Both the position numbers and the translations under genes were made by a program. A stretch of 64,000 nucleotides of DNA from JAUUZQ01 sp964538375 (GTDB lineage Bacteria; Bacteroidota; Bacteroidia; Bacteroidales; GCA-2748055), in contig CAZIFQ010000008.1 in the NCBI GenBank assembly GCA_964538375.1, forward strand, positions 1-64,000, written 5' to 3'. This document shows positions 35,678-44,282 of the stretch, in pieces. Each line of letters begins with the position of its first letter. Positions within the stretch are counted from its first letter, which is position 1. The notes below the pieces were generated by a model. It searched no databases and was not told the DNA's origin. It was given only the letters and a program-made list of their open reading frames with translations.

Positions 35678-35736
35678 GGAAAAAGGAAAAAGGAAAAAGG
35701 AAAAAGGAAAAAGTAAAAAGTAAAAAGTAAAAAGTG
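35678..35736. repeat. 7-bp tandem repeat AAAAAGG / AAAAAGT
   Basis: About eight copies, changing from GGAAAAA to GTAAAAA units. Between purD start and the T9SS-protein terminator, so it may affect purD transcription by slippage. Confidence 0.85.
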
Positions 35737-35763
35737 GTGGAATTTATTCCGGCCTTTTTTACT

Positions 35764-35806
35764 TCCCCTCCTTTTTGAGGAGGGGTGTCCCGCTTGCGGG
35801 ACGGGG
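35764..35806. repeat. double-hairpin intergenic repeat
   Basis: Two adjacent hairpins: CCCCTCC...GGAGGGG and GTCCCGC-TT-GCGGGAC, then CGGGGTGGT. It resembles a GC-rich intergenic repeat common in Bacteroidota; I base this on recollection of the pattern. Confidence 0.5.
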
Positions 35807-35813
35807 TGGTGCC

Positions 35814-35847
35814 AAAAAAAAAGGCGAAGCCACACGGCCCCGCCTTT
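35814..35847 (-). terminator. terminator after T9SS-sorted protein gene
   Basis: On the minus strand AAAGGCG...CGCCTTT with a GC-rich loop and nine T (plus A at 35814-35822), 22 bases after the stop. Confidence 0.75.
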
Positions 35848-35869
35848 ATATCCTGGTAGTCAAGAGTAT

Positions 35870-38014
35870 TTATTTTAGTATAACACCGCTTGAAAGCGTT
35901 TCGCCATCCACCCTGATCAAATATGTTCCTTTTGCAAGCGTAGACATATCAAATGTCTCAGACACCTGTCCACCTGCACTGAACACCTGCCTGGTCATCA
36001 CGCGTTGTCCGTTGATACTGAAGACCTCAAGAGCAAGTTCCGGCTTATCGGAATTAAACTCAACGGTAATCATACCATTGGAAGGGTTAGGATAGATTTT
36101 TCCTTCGCGTATAGTCATGTTAGCCACATCTACACTTAGGATAGTAATGCTTGCAGTACTTACCGGTCCGCAATTTTCATCGTCATCAACCTCTACGGTA
36201 TACACTCCATTTTCACCCAGTATGAGTACAAATGTTCCATCATCTACTTGTTCCGTTCCTGTTGGCTCAAGCGTATATGTATAGGGTGTAGTTCCACCTG
36301 CAGCAGAAACAACGATCTCACCATCCGTGGTTGGTGTAATATCTTCCTGACTTACGAGTGTTATAGTGAGTTCATCAGGTTCAGCAACAGTAATCGTCCC
36401 AAATTCCTCCACACAGTTCTTTGAATCTTGCACTAATACAACATATTCTCCTGCCACCAGTCCGTCGAAATTTGGATTGCCTTCCTGGTAACTTGCTCCG
36501 TTGTCAATTGAATAAGAGAATGGTCCGCCAAATCCTTCATCTGCGGTGAAATCTATTTCTCCGGTTGCATCCCCATTGCAGCCAATAACATCAGTTGGTG
36601 TAGCATCTCCGGTAATTTCCAGGCATCCAATTATACCTAAATACATAGCATAAGTTTCAGCAGGATTTAAATAGGTACTATCTCCCAGGACCATGATATC
36701 AGAATTGGAACGCATTACAGTAAGTAGGTTGTCACCATATTGGAACAGTGCCCTGGCTTCCTCTACACTGTTGTCTCTTCCTCCGTAACTACTGGCTCCT
36801 CTATAATTTCCATCAAGAGCAAGATTTCCATAAAACATATCCTGATCTGCAGCTCCAGCCGTGGTTAATGTTGTACCACCCCATGTAATAGCGTCCGAGA
36901 AAAAGCCACTAACATGTATTTCATTGTCGAAAAAGGCTAGGTCATAGATTCTATCTTCACCTATTCCTCCATTGTTTTTTGCCCAAATCAAATTGCCGTC
37001 AATATCGTACTTTGCAATAAACAGATCATAATCACCAAAGTTCTGATCAATTGTAAATGATTCTGTTTCATTTGATTGGAATATTATACTGGCACTATTA
37101 TAATATCCTGCTAAATAAATATTATTGTTTTGATCAACGGAAAGGGAATAAGAATATTCACTATTAGCACCACTAATTGTTCTTTTCCAAATTATGTTTC
37201 CATTTAAATCTGTTTTGAAAAATACTATATCCTCTGAGTTATTTTGGGAGACTATAGTATCTTCCCCAATTTGAATAGAGTCTAAAAAGAAAGAATTATA
37301 AATATAGTAATCATTATTAGACAATGTGGCCGTAGTTCTTGCAAAGTTTGTAATTCCAGCAAGTTGATTTGCCCAAATAACGTTACCAGTTGAAGCATTG
37401 ATCTTTGCATAGTATGTATCAGGTTTAGTATTACTATTTATGAGCGTAAAACTATCGTCCATTTTTATACTGTCAGAGAACCAGCCGGAGACTAAAAGAT
37501 CACCAAACTGATCTAGAATAAGGCTAGAGGATAATTGGCTCTTTACTCCTGACCCAATGTTTTTGAACCAAATTGTTTCACCTGTAAGGCTATACTTAGC
37601 AAGGAAAGTATCATAAACACTTGTGCTGATTATTGAATCTTCAGGGGTGTATTTTATATAATCTCGAAAACTACCTGTAACATAAATGAATCCCGGAGAA
37701 TTTTCAGCAATTCCTCCATTGAGGAATGCATTTGATATACTGCCCAAAGATTTTAACCATTCGATCGTACCATCTGAACTGAACTTTACGATAAAACAGT
37801 CATTAAATCCTAGGGATTCAAATGATAACCCAGAGTTTGTTTCCAATGTTCCTGAATAGATTCCAAAAGTCACTACACCACCATCAGATGTAGCCGCTGA
37901 TTTAATTTCAGTAATATCTGAGGAGCTAAACAGCATGTTAGAAGATATCCAAGCTTGAGACATTAATGGTATTGAAATTACAATACAGATTAAAGTAATA
38001 TATATTCTTTTCAT
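35870..38014 (-). CDS. secreted protein with T9SS type A sorting domain
   Basis: 714 residues. Signal peptide 1-20. Residues about 25-450 are repeats of a beta-propeller-like type (W..N..G with conserved Asp/Gly). Residues about 465-560 have SprB-like repeats (SYSIDNGASYQ...AGEYVVLVQDSKNC). The last 75 residues are the sorting domain (IYPNPSNGMITVEF...GTYLIRVDG). Exported through the type IX system to the surface. It begins 18 bases after the lasso precursor stop on the same strand, without a visible promoter between, so read-through is likely. Confidence 0.9.
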   Translation of the reverse strand: MKRIYITLICIVISIPLMSQAWISSNMLFSSSDITEIKSAATSDGGVVTFGIYSGTLETNSGLSFESLGFNDCFIVKFSSDGTIEWLKSLGSISNAFLNGGIAENSPGFIYVTGSFRDYIKYTPEDSIISTSVYDTFLAKYSLTGETIWFKNIGSGVKSQLSSSLILDQFGDLLVSGWFSDSIKMDDSFTLINSNTKPDTYYAKINASTGNVIWANQLAGITNFARTTATLSNNDYYIYNSFFLDSIQIGEDTIVSQNNSEDIVFFKTDLNGNIIWKRTISGANSEYSYSLSVDQNNNIYLAGYYNSASIIFQSNETESFTIDQNFGDYDLFIAKYDIDGNLIWAKNNGGIGEDRIYDLAFFDNEIHVSGFFSDAITWGGTTLTTAGAADQDMFYGNLALDGNYRGASSYGGRDNSVEEARALFQYGDNLLTVMRSNSDIMVLGDSTYLNPAETYAMYLGIIGCLEITGDATPTDVIGCNGDATGEIDFTADEGFGGPFSYSIDNGASYQEGNPNFDGLVAGEYVVLVQDSKNCVEEFGTITVAEPDELTITLVSQEDITPTTDGEIVVSAAGGTTPYTYTLEPTGTEQVDDGTFVLILGENGVYTVEVDDDENCGPVSTASITILSVDVANMTIREGKIYPNPSNGMITVEFNSDKPELALEVFSINGQRVMTRQVFSAGGQVSETFDMSTLAKGTYLIRVDGETLSSGVILK

Positions 38015-38032
38015 ATCTTAATTTTTAAAATG

Positions 38033-38167
38033 TCATGATAATGAACCCTGTGTTGCAGTTAAAATACCTTCGGGCCAAGCCCCACTTCCGCCAAAAGTAT
38101 TTTTGATGCTCAGCATGTCTATTTTTGGTTTCACCCACGGCTTTTTGTGATTGCTTTTCTCTTTCAT
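38033..38167 (-). CDS. lasso peptide precursor
   Basis: 44 residues, ATG 38167 to TGA 38033. Leader residues 1-25 contain KKPWVKPKIDMLSI, which fits the leader pattern read by the B1 protein (aromatic and Pro spaced before a hydrophobic stretch), and end in Thr24-Phe25 with Thr at the -2 position. Predicted core, residues 26-44: GGSGAWPEGILTATQGSLS. Gly1 and Glu8 would form an eight-residue macrolactam ring. The core ends in Ser, the site phosphorylated by HPr-kinase-like enzymes in paeninodin-type clusters. It lies 2 bases after the B2 gene. Product not proven. Confidence 0.85.
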   Translation of the reverse strand: MKEKSNHKKPWVKPKIDMLSIKNTFGGSGAWPEGILTATQGSLS

Positions 38168-38169
38168 TT

Positions 38170-38553
38170 CTAGAGTACTTTTAAAAAGTTTCTACCATTC
38201 GATTCTTCGATCCATGCATGTGCACTAATATGACCTCCATCAATAGCCATCCCAAGTGATATTAGTGTGTTATAGTTATACTTAATTAATATTTCTCTTT
38301 TAACTAAGCTTCTGACCAAGCAACTCGACTTAACAAAAATAATGTCGATTATTCTATCAGTTAAACGAATTAAACTCCATTTTGGTTGCATGGTTTCATA
38401 TTCATTATTGGTTGCAATTTTTAAATTATTTTTACGCATAACTGTTTGAGCAATTATCCGGCTTGGTAAAAAATATATCATAAGCTGGTATTTTAACGTA
38501 AGACATAATACCTGCATGATTAGTATTCGATATTTAAGCAATCTTCTAAGCAT
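38170..38553 (-). CDS. lasso peptide B2 leader protease, short C-terminus
   Basis: 127 residues from ATG 38553; a TTG at 38556 adds one. McjB-type transglutaminase-fold protease that cuts off the leader. Cys78 in KSSCLVRS and His112 in ISAHAWIE are the catalytic pair. In McjB the third residue, an Asp, lies about 12 residues after the His; here that position is Leu and the protein ends three residues later. So it may be shortened or use another acid (Glu116/117). Overlaps B1 by 8 bases. Confidence 0.8.
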   Translation of the reverse strand: MLRRLLKYRILIMQVLCLTLKYQLMIYFLPSRIIAQTVMRKNNLKIATNNEYETMQPKWSLIRLTDRIIDIIFVKSSCLVRSLVKREILIKYNYNTLISLGMAIDGGHISAHAWIEESNGRNFLKVL

Positions 38554-38854
38554 CAAAAATTTTCTTCAGTAAAGATTTTTGTTCAAGATCCATTATGCAT
38601 TCCAAGGTGTCTTCCCGGCATTCTTCTATTTCAACGTTATACTCAGTGAGAAGTTTACCGATCAAATCTTCTACTCTAATAGGCTTTTCTAAATAGCCCC
38701 AAATTTTGGAGGCAACAGGATTTAGAGTAAAATAATGTCCTTTTTTTAAACTTAACATTACAATTTCGTCATCAATGAAAGAGAATTCTTGCTCTGGATC
38801 TCTTTGCACAATAGTTTCCAAAGTTATATGATTTATTTTCTCTTTGAGATTCAT
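38546..38854 (-). CDS. lasso peptide B1, PqqD-like recognition protein
   Basis: 102 residues. PqqD-like fold that binds the precursor leader and delivers it to the protease and cyclase. Typical are the DDEIVMLSLKKGHYFTLNPVASKIWGYLE core and a helical end. Overlaps the B2 start. Confidence 0.85.
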   Translation of the reverse strand: MNLKEKINHITLETIVQRDPEQEFSFIDDEIVMLSLKKGHYFTLNPVASKIWGYLEKPIRVEDLIGKLLTEYNVEIEECREDTLECIMDLEQKSLLKKIFDA

Positions 38855-38911
38855 AACTAAATGATTGCAAAAAAACTTCCTTCAGGCAAATTTAGTAAAA
38901 TATCAATATAA

Positions 38912-39784
38912 CTACTTGAAAACAGGATTGTTTTCTTCCAAATAACCATAACGTTCCATTAATACTTTGTGTTTTTCAATAAGTGATTTAACATCATTCT
39001 TGCTCAAATGTTCACGCCAGTCTCCAATACTGCCTTTTCGAAAGAAGGCTTTCATTCCTATAGGTTTTTCCTTGAAACCATCGATGCTTTCATATTCCTG
39101 AAGTTTACTAAAGCTACTGGCCTTAATTGCATTCAGTACTTCATTTTCGCTTTTTTCAATTCCGATAAACTGCAATGCTTTCTGAAAAGTTGAGAATGTA
39201 TCTGTAATCATATCTTCATAGCGCAATACAATAATTGGGAGGCCAGATCCATCTACCCAGCTTATTACATGTCCTGACCAGTCGCATAAATCTTGTTTTA
39301 TCTGTTTGTTTAAACGATTTGACTTTTGAGCAAAGGCATTTCTTTCATTATTGACCTGCTTTATTATTTCAGATGGAGGTAGGTTGGAATGAAATGCATA
39401 TGATACCGTTACATCAAGGGGATTGCGGATGAAATAGACGACAGCTTTTGTGATCTCCTTGGGAAACATGGATTTTCCAGAAGGTGTTAACTTCCAGGCA
39501 TCGTGCACTTTAAAAAAAAGTTTTTCAACTGCTTCATCTGCAACCTGGCGATAAATCTCGGGGCGAAGCTCTTCAATTTCTTCTGTGGTCATGTCAGAAC
39601 TAGCAGCACCAGTATTGTCATCAAACAATATTCTGGAACTGGCAATAGGTGCGGCTTTAAGGTTATTAATATTAATAGAAGACTCATCTTCATTCAACAG
39701 ATTGGAGAGAAATATTCTGAACCAGGTATTCCCTGATTTGGGGTAAGAGGCGAGCCACACTATTTTTTTTCGGTCTATTCCCAT
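38912..39784 (-). CDS. sulfotransferase
   Basis: 290 residues, PAPS-dependent. The 5'-phosphosulfate loop is SYPKSGNTWFR (about 14-24), and the 3'-phosphate site lies around VVYFIRNPLDVTVSYAFH. A C-terminal FRKGSIGDWR box matches cytosolic-type sulfotransferases. It is between the kinase and B1 genes, 18 and 57 bases apart. The core peptide has several Ser/Thr that could be substrates, but no Tyr. A glycan or another small molecule is an alternative target. Confidence 0.85.
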   Translation of the reverse strand: MGIDRKKIVWLASYPKSGNTWFRIFLSNLLNEDESSININNLKAAPIASSRILFDDNTGAASSDMTTEEIEELRPEIYRQVADEAVEKLFFKVHDAWKLTPSGKSMFPKEITKAVVYFIRNPLDVTVSYAFHSNLPPSEIIKQVNNERNAFAQKSNRLNKQIKQDLCDWSGHVISWVDGSGLPIIVLRYEDMITDTFSTFQKALQFIGIEKSENEVLNAIKASSFSKLQEYESIDGFKEKPIGMKAFFRKGSIGDWREHLSKNDVKSLIEKHKVLMERYGYLEENNPVFK

Positions 39785-39802
39785 CGTAATGTACTCTTAA
39801 TG

Positions 39803-40699
39803 TTACCCTAATTTTTCAATAAAATCGGCAAGTTCTTCTAGTAGAAGTAAAGAATTGGGTCTTTGAATATGATATACTCTGCTTTTTGCAGCAAGGATAC
39901 TTGTAAATTTGAAATGAGGCCCTGTTTTTTCTAACCCTTCAAGGTACTGTTGGCGGTAAGTATTTCTTTTCAAAAGTTCGAATTTTTCAACTCCCTTTTT
40001 CTCTTCAACCTCAAATCCAAGACTGTTTTTAGGGCTTAAAATAATAATTCGATGGAGGGGTATCGCTTTGTTGATAAATTGATCTTCAGCAGGTTTTCTA
40101 TACTTGAGGAGTTGAGGTCTTACTTTTGGATAGGCGTCGATATCTTCATCCAGTTTCTCCATTACATCTTGCCAAAGTTTCAAGTGGGGAATCCCGGGAT
40201 AAACCATGACTTTTTCATTTTCGATTCTTACTACAGAAATATCATCGGCCAACAGCTGATATCCTCGTTTGATCAAGGTTGCTGCCAGACTGGATTTCCC
40301 TGCACCACTGGTTCCTGCTATGACTATTGCTTTACCATTTTTAACGACGGCACTTCCATGAATAGGTAGCAGGTCTCGTTGATGAATCATTGCGCCAAAT
40401 GCAGATCCTAAGAGAAATAGCCGTATTTCCTCATCAGTGGAATTATTCAATCTTTTCACTGTAATTGAATTGCCATTTTGTACCCTGTATGAACCAACCG
40501 TATCCAAGCGAAACAAAAAATCTTTTTTATTTGCTTGGTAGAGTAGTCCCCTGCCCTTAATATTTTCCAATTCTAATGGGTTATTCCCGAAAGAGATTTT
40601 AACCTCTGGAATCTCGAAATTGGAGGGGATCAATTCTGGAATTTCGAAGGAGGACTGGATATTTAGGCCGAAGGAGGTGTATTTAAAAATAGAGTCCAA
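39803..40699 (-). CDS. HPr-kinase-like lasso peptide kinase
   Basis: 298 residues, starting at TTG 40699 (no early ATG in frame, and FKYTSFGLNI fits the family N-terminus). P-loop GTSGAGKS at 129-136, HGSA at 114, and the ADDISVV box at 151-157 match HprK/P-like kinases. Related enzymes in paeninodin-type clusters phosphorylate the hydroxyl of the C-terminal Ser; the precursor here ends in Ser. The -7 box TATCTTTG at 40712-40719 lies only 12 bases upstream, so the mRNA leader is very short. Confidence 0.85.
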   Translation of the reverse strand: MDSIFKYTSFGLNIQSSFEIPELIPSNFEIPEVKISFGNNPLELENIKGRGLLYQANKKDFLFRLDTVGSYRVQNGNSITVKRLNNSTDEEIRLFLLGSAFGAMIHQRDLLPIHGSAVVKNGKAIVIAGTSGAGKSSLAATLIKRGYQLLADDISVVRIENEKVMVYPGIPHLKLWQDVMEKLDEDIDAYPKVRPQLLKYRKPAEDQFINKAIPLHRIIILSPKNSLGFEVEEKKGVEKFELLKRNTYRQQYLEGLEKTGPHFKFTSILAAKSRVYHIQRPNSLLLLEELADFIEKLG

Positions 40700-40711
40700 T
40701 TGTTTTTATTG

Positions 40712-40741
40712 CAAAGATAGTGTAATTTCAAACAGTTTGAA
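40712..40741. promoter_or_regulatory. divergent lasso promoter region with palindrome
   Basis: On the minus strand TATCTTTG (40712-40719) is an exact -7 box for the kinase operon. Where the -33 word should be lies TTCAAACAGTTTGAA (40727-40741), a perfect palindrome with 7-base arms. The plus-strand cyclase gene starts 36 bases further. One regulator could control both directions. Confidence 0.55.
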
Positions 40742-40776
40742 TATGAAGAATTCTTTGCATCCAAAAGCTTGAGAAT

Positions 40777-42675
40777 ATGGGAATGAAATCGTTTTGCGGG
40801 ATATTGATGAAAAACCAGAAGAAAGTTGATCCTAAGATGTTGGATACAATGCTGTCTGTGTTCAACAACTCAGAAACCGCGAAGCGTAAATTTTCAAAAC
40901 GGTTTGCATTGGGAGTAATAGAGGATGATTGCATAGGCGCTGCGGAAAAAGATCTTACAATATATGAGGACGAAGAATATATTTCCTGTTTTAACGGTAG
41001 GATTGATAATTTCCTTGAACAACATGAAAGAAAGGATATATATAGTTACTTATCAAAACATCTTTACAAATCCACTGAAAACTTACGCGGAGATTTTGCA
41101 ATTGTAACATATAACTTAAAAGAGGATAAGCTAATACTAATTCGTGACCACCTCGGAACAAGACCGCTCTATTATTTAGACCTTCCACTTTTTTTTGTCT
41201 TTGCCACAGAGATGAAGGTTTTAAAAGTTGTTCATGAAGCGAATATTGAGATAGATGAACAGTGGATTGCTGATACAATTTCACATGTAACTTCTGAGAA
41301 ATGGAGAACTCCTTATGAGCATATTCGACGATTGACTCCTGGGAACATGCTTATTTTTAAAAATAAATTAGAAATGGAGTCCTACTGGGACCTTAATATA
41401 ATTAATAGATTTGAAACAATAGCATATGAAGAGGCTGTAGATTTACTTCGAAAAATGCTGAAAAGAGCAGTGCTAAGTCGTATTGAATCGTCAGGGTCAG
41501 TGGCTGCAGAGCTAAGTGGCGGACTAGATTCTTCCGGAGTTACAGCTCTTGCTTATTCTTATGCAAATAGTCGAGAGATTCCTTTTTTTGCACTTTCACA
41601 CACTTTAGCCGACCAATCTTTGGGTAAGGTTATCCCATTTAAGGATGAACGTAAGTTTAGTATTGCATTGTGTCAACATATCGGTTTGAAGAATCACGTG
41701 CTGTGTGATAGTGCCGATTATAGTATACTAGGTTTACTGAAGAAAAATATCTTTGTACAATCAGGTCCAACACAGCAGGGCTTCAGCAGGATATCTACCG
41801 ATTTATACAAAAAAGGCAAGGAGATGGGAGTTACAAATCTATTATCCGGATTTGGAGGGGATCAGGGGGTTACATCTAGGGCAGGAGGTTTTTTTGAGGA
41901 AATGGCTTTATTGGGAAAGTGGGAGACTTTCCGAAAAGAGTATTTTGCAAAAGCAAAAATAAATAATCAGCGTATATTATTTAGCCGATTAAAATACATT
42001 TCGAAGCGAAATCTACCTATTGTTATAAAGATTCTTAAGGGAACTATTAGAAACAACAACTGGAACGATATAAAGTATCCCGGATTTGGAATCAATCATG
42101 AATTTGAACAAAGATTAAGTATTATAGATCGCTTCTATGAAAGTATAGATTTCCCAGATGATCCTGATGTCCGTGCTCGTCAGTATAAACGTATTATGCA
42201 CGATCATGTTTCCCAGCGATTCGAATATTCTTATTTAGATGCGAAAAGTTATGCTATTGAGTATAGCTATCCTCTCTGGGATATTGACCTTTTGGAGTTC
42301 TACTACTCCCTGCCAGCTGAGTTTAAATTCAGGAATGGAATAGGTAGAGCCATCTACAGAGATGCGATGAAGGGAATCCTGCCTGATATAATTCGTCTCC
42401 GAAATGATAAAACAGGGGCGATAGTTCCAGCGGTACAGCAGCTTTTTATGAAGGATTATGAAGAAATTACTCAACTAATTCTTCGAAGTAAAGAGCACAA
42501 TAAATATCACTATCTTGATTACGATAAAATGTTGCAATGGCAGGTTCTAGTAAAGAATAGAAGATATAAGGATAAAAAACTGGCATTTGGTGGACCTTTC
42601 TTCAACTCCCTCCAAATTCTCCTCCTGCAGGAAATGGAACGGAATGGGGAGTATAAATCAGGTATCAGGTATTAA
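40777..42675 (+). CDS. lasso cyclase, asparagine-synthetase-like
   Basis: 632 residues. The N-terminal glutaminase-like domain (about 1-200) begins MGMKSFCGIL, keeping a Cys but five residues in. The synthetase domain has ELSGGLDSSGV, the pyrophosphatase-loop that adenylates the Glu side chain, and closes the ring with the N-terminal Gly. A second ATG lies at 40783. Divergent from the kinase-sulfotransferase-B1-B2-precursor set. Confidence 0.88.
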   Translation: MGMKSFCGILMKNQKKVDPKMLDTMLSVFNNSETAKRKFSKRFALGVIEDDCIGAAEKDLTIYEDEEYISCFNGRIDNFLEQHERKDIYSYLSKHLYKSTENLRGDFAIVTYNLKEDKLILIRDHLGTRPLYYLDLPLFFVFATEMKVLKVVHEANIEIDEQWIADTISHVTSEKWRTPYEHIRRLTPGNMLIFKNKLEMESYWDLNIINRFETIAYEEAVDLLRKMLKRAVLSRIESSGSVAAELSGGLDSSGVTALAYSYANSREIPFFALSHTLADQSLGKVIPFKDERKFSIALCQHIGLKNHVLCDSADYSILGLLKKNIFVQSGPTQQGFSRISTDLYKKGKEMGVTNLLSGFGGDQGVTSRAGGFFEEMALLGKWETFRKEYFAKAKINNQRILFSRLKYISKRNLPIVIKILKGTIRNNNWNDIKYPGFGINHEFEQRLSIIDRFYESIDFPDDPDVRARQYKRIMHDHVSQRFEYSYLDAKSYAIEYSYPLWDIDLLEFYYSLPAEFKFRNGIGRAIYRDAMKGILPDIIRLRNDKTGAIVPAVQQLFMKDYEEITQLILRSKEHNKYHYLDYDKMLQWQVLVKNRRYKDKKLAFGGPFFNSLQILLLQEMERNGEYKSGIRY

Positions 42676-42712
42676 AGAGGTGTGAGGTATCAGGTGTGAG
42701 GTATCAGGGGTA
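42660..42712. repeat. short GGTATCAGG / GTGAGGTATCAGG repeats
   Basis: Three to four near copies after the cyclase stop. A similar word pair (GAGGTATGA) recurs at 58815-58835. Confidence 0.5.
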
Positions 42713-42774
42713 TAATAAGTATTCCATGGTTGATTGGGGGCGAGGGGTGCTGGTAATTTTCTTACCTTCGTTTT

Positions 42775-43821
42775 ATGATCATGATTTCGCCGGAACATAA
42801 AATTTTATTTCAATTGCTTCGTGGTGAAGAAGTCTCCCTGCCGGTGTCATTGGACCATGAAAAGCTGTTTAAATTGTTTCGCAGGCATAAGCTGTTCGCT
42901 ATTTCCGGTCCGGTAAAAGAACTTTTGGAAGGGGAGGAGAAGGAAAAGTGGAAGGAGATCCATCAGCAACTGACCCTGAAATCACTTAAACTCACCTCTG
43001 AAACGGTTGAAATCATTGATCATTTTAGAGAGCTGGGCATCATGGCTATTCCATTGAAAGGACCGGTGCTGGCGAGTAATTTGTATGGTGATGTGGGAAT
43101 GCGGCATTTCAACGACATCGACCTGCTTGTTGAGAGGGCAGATCTTGAAAAAACCAGGGATGCCCTGATTAAGATTGGCTATTCGCTTGCCTATCCCGGT
43201 GAGATGAGCCAGCGACAGGAAAAAATCTACTTCAGGTATAAAAAGGATATCGGATTGCACAATAAAAAGCGAAGGATCTTTATTGAGCTGCATTATGGGA
43301 TCTATGTGCACGAATTGCTGAAAAAGGAAGAAGAATATCACCTGATCGAAGCCACAGAGACCATACGCATACAAAATGAGGATGTGGTAGTGCTCGACAA
43401 GGAATCAACTTTTATCTACCTGGTGTACCATGGTTGTCTGCACCAGTACTTCAGACTATTCTGGCTGCGGGATGTGGCAGAGTGCATCAAAAAATGGGAC
43501 CTGGATCATGAGAGCATCCTTCAACGAATGAAGGAATTAGGATTGGGAAAAATGCTTGGTATAAGCATCAATCTTGTGATACACTATTTTGATGTTATGC
43601 CCCCTGCTGCCTATTCAGAATTTCTTGGGGCCGAAAGAGATCAGCGCTTGATAAATACCTGTCATGAACGTATCTGCGGACCCGAAACAGAAACTTTGAA
43701 GCTAAAAATAGCAAGACACAGGTTCCTGCTTGGCCTTAAACCCGGATTTAAGTATAAATGGACAGTATTATGGAGCATCATCCAACGCTGGCGTATACGC
43801 AAATTTATGGGTGGCCACTAA
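42775..43821 (+). CDS. nucleotidyltransferase family protein (NTP_transf_5-like)
   Basis: 348 residues. A nucleotidyltransferase-like centre: PLKGPVLASNLYGD...RHFNDIDLLV with Asp-x-Asp, then EL.YGI and HGCLHQYFRLFWLRDVAEC. Relatives are common beside lasso peptide genes carrying HprK-like kinases, where they may add nucleotides to the peptide or sense it. Same strand as the cyclase, 99 bases later. Its 3' end meets the next gene tail to tail. Confidence 0.75.
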   Translation: MIMISPEHKILFQLLRGEEVSLPVSLDHEKLFKLFRRHKLFAISGPVKELLEGEEKEKWKEIHQQLTLKSLKLTSETVEIIDHFRELGIMAIPLKGPVLASNLYGDVGMRHFNDIDLLVERADLEKTRDALIKIGYSLAYPGEMSQRQEKIYFRYKKDIGLHNKKRRIFIELHYGIYVHELLKKEEEYHLIEATETIRIQNEDVVVLDKESTFIYLVYHGCLHQYFRLFWLRDVAECIKKWDLDHESILQRMKELGLGKMLGISINLVIHYFDVMPPAAYSEFLGAERDQRLINTCHERICGPETETLKLKIARHRFLLGLKPGFKYKWTVLWSIIQRWRIRKFMGGH

Positions 43822-43825
43822 CTGC

Positions 43826-44278
43826 TCAACGGCTTCTCCTACTCGGACTCATATTCACATGACTCATGATCCCGATGGCCTCGCCGGCCTTGCCATTCTT
43901 GAACGTAATGATAATATTATACGGACCAGTCTTCTTACAGAGGAAATTGATGGGATTGTCCTCCTTGCCGGTTGAGGCATTAAAAGAGGAAAGAATCATC
44001 TGACTACTGTCATAGACGCGAATAACGGCTTCACCTTGCGTATTACAGACGTTGAACCTGTAAACGTTGTTTCCCCTTAAAACAAGAGCCTGACGAAACA
44101 TCTGGGGCTTTTGGTTGGGTTGTGAGGCGGCAAGTTTAACCGGAAAGTCTTTCAGGTACAAAGCATTATCTCCTGCCCTGGAGGCACAATCCTGTATGTC
44201 GTCCCCGGCAGAATTTGGCATGAAGGCGGATACTGCGAAAAAGAGTACAATGGCTAATATGTTATAAAATTTTCTCAT
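43826..44278 (-). CDS. small secreted protein, unknown
   Basis: 150 residues. Signal peptide about 1-24 (FYNILAIVLFFAVSAFMPNSA). The mature part has a beta-sandwich-like pattern (VYRFNVCNTQGEAVIRVYDSSQ..., GPYNIIITFKNGKAG), three Cys, and a basic end. It starts 4 bases after the lipoprotein gene stop, so the two are probably one operon. No family recognised. Confidence 0.65.
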   Translation of the reverse strand: MRKFYNILAIVLFFAVSAFMPNSAGDDIQDCASRAGDNALYLKDFPVKLAASQPNQKPQMFRQALVLRGNNVYRFNVCNTQGEAVIRVYDSSQMILSSFNASTGKEDNPINFLCKKTGPYNIIITFKNGKAGEAIGIMSHVNMSPSRRSR

Positions 44279-44282
44279 GTCA

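Noticed and set aside
38033..38167. Core starting at the second Gly with a seven-residue ring
   Set aside because: Thr at -2 points to the first Gly; a Gly1-Glu8 ring is the more usual size.
42661..42774. Second lasso precursor between cyclase and nucleotidyltransferase genes
   Set aside because: I read both strands here and in 40700-40776; only peptides under 12 residues without a core-like pattern are found.
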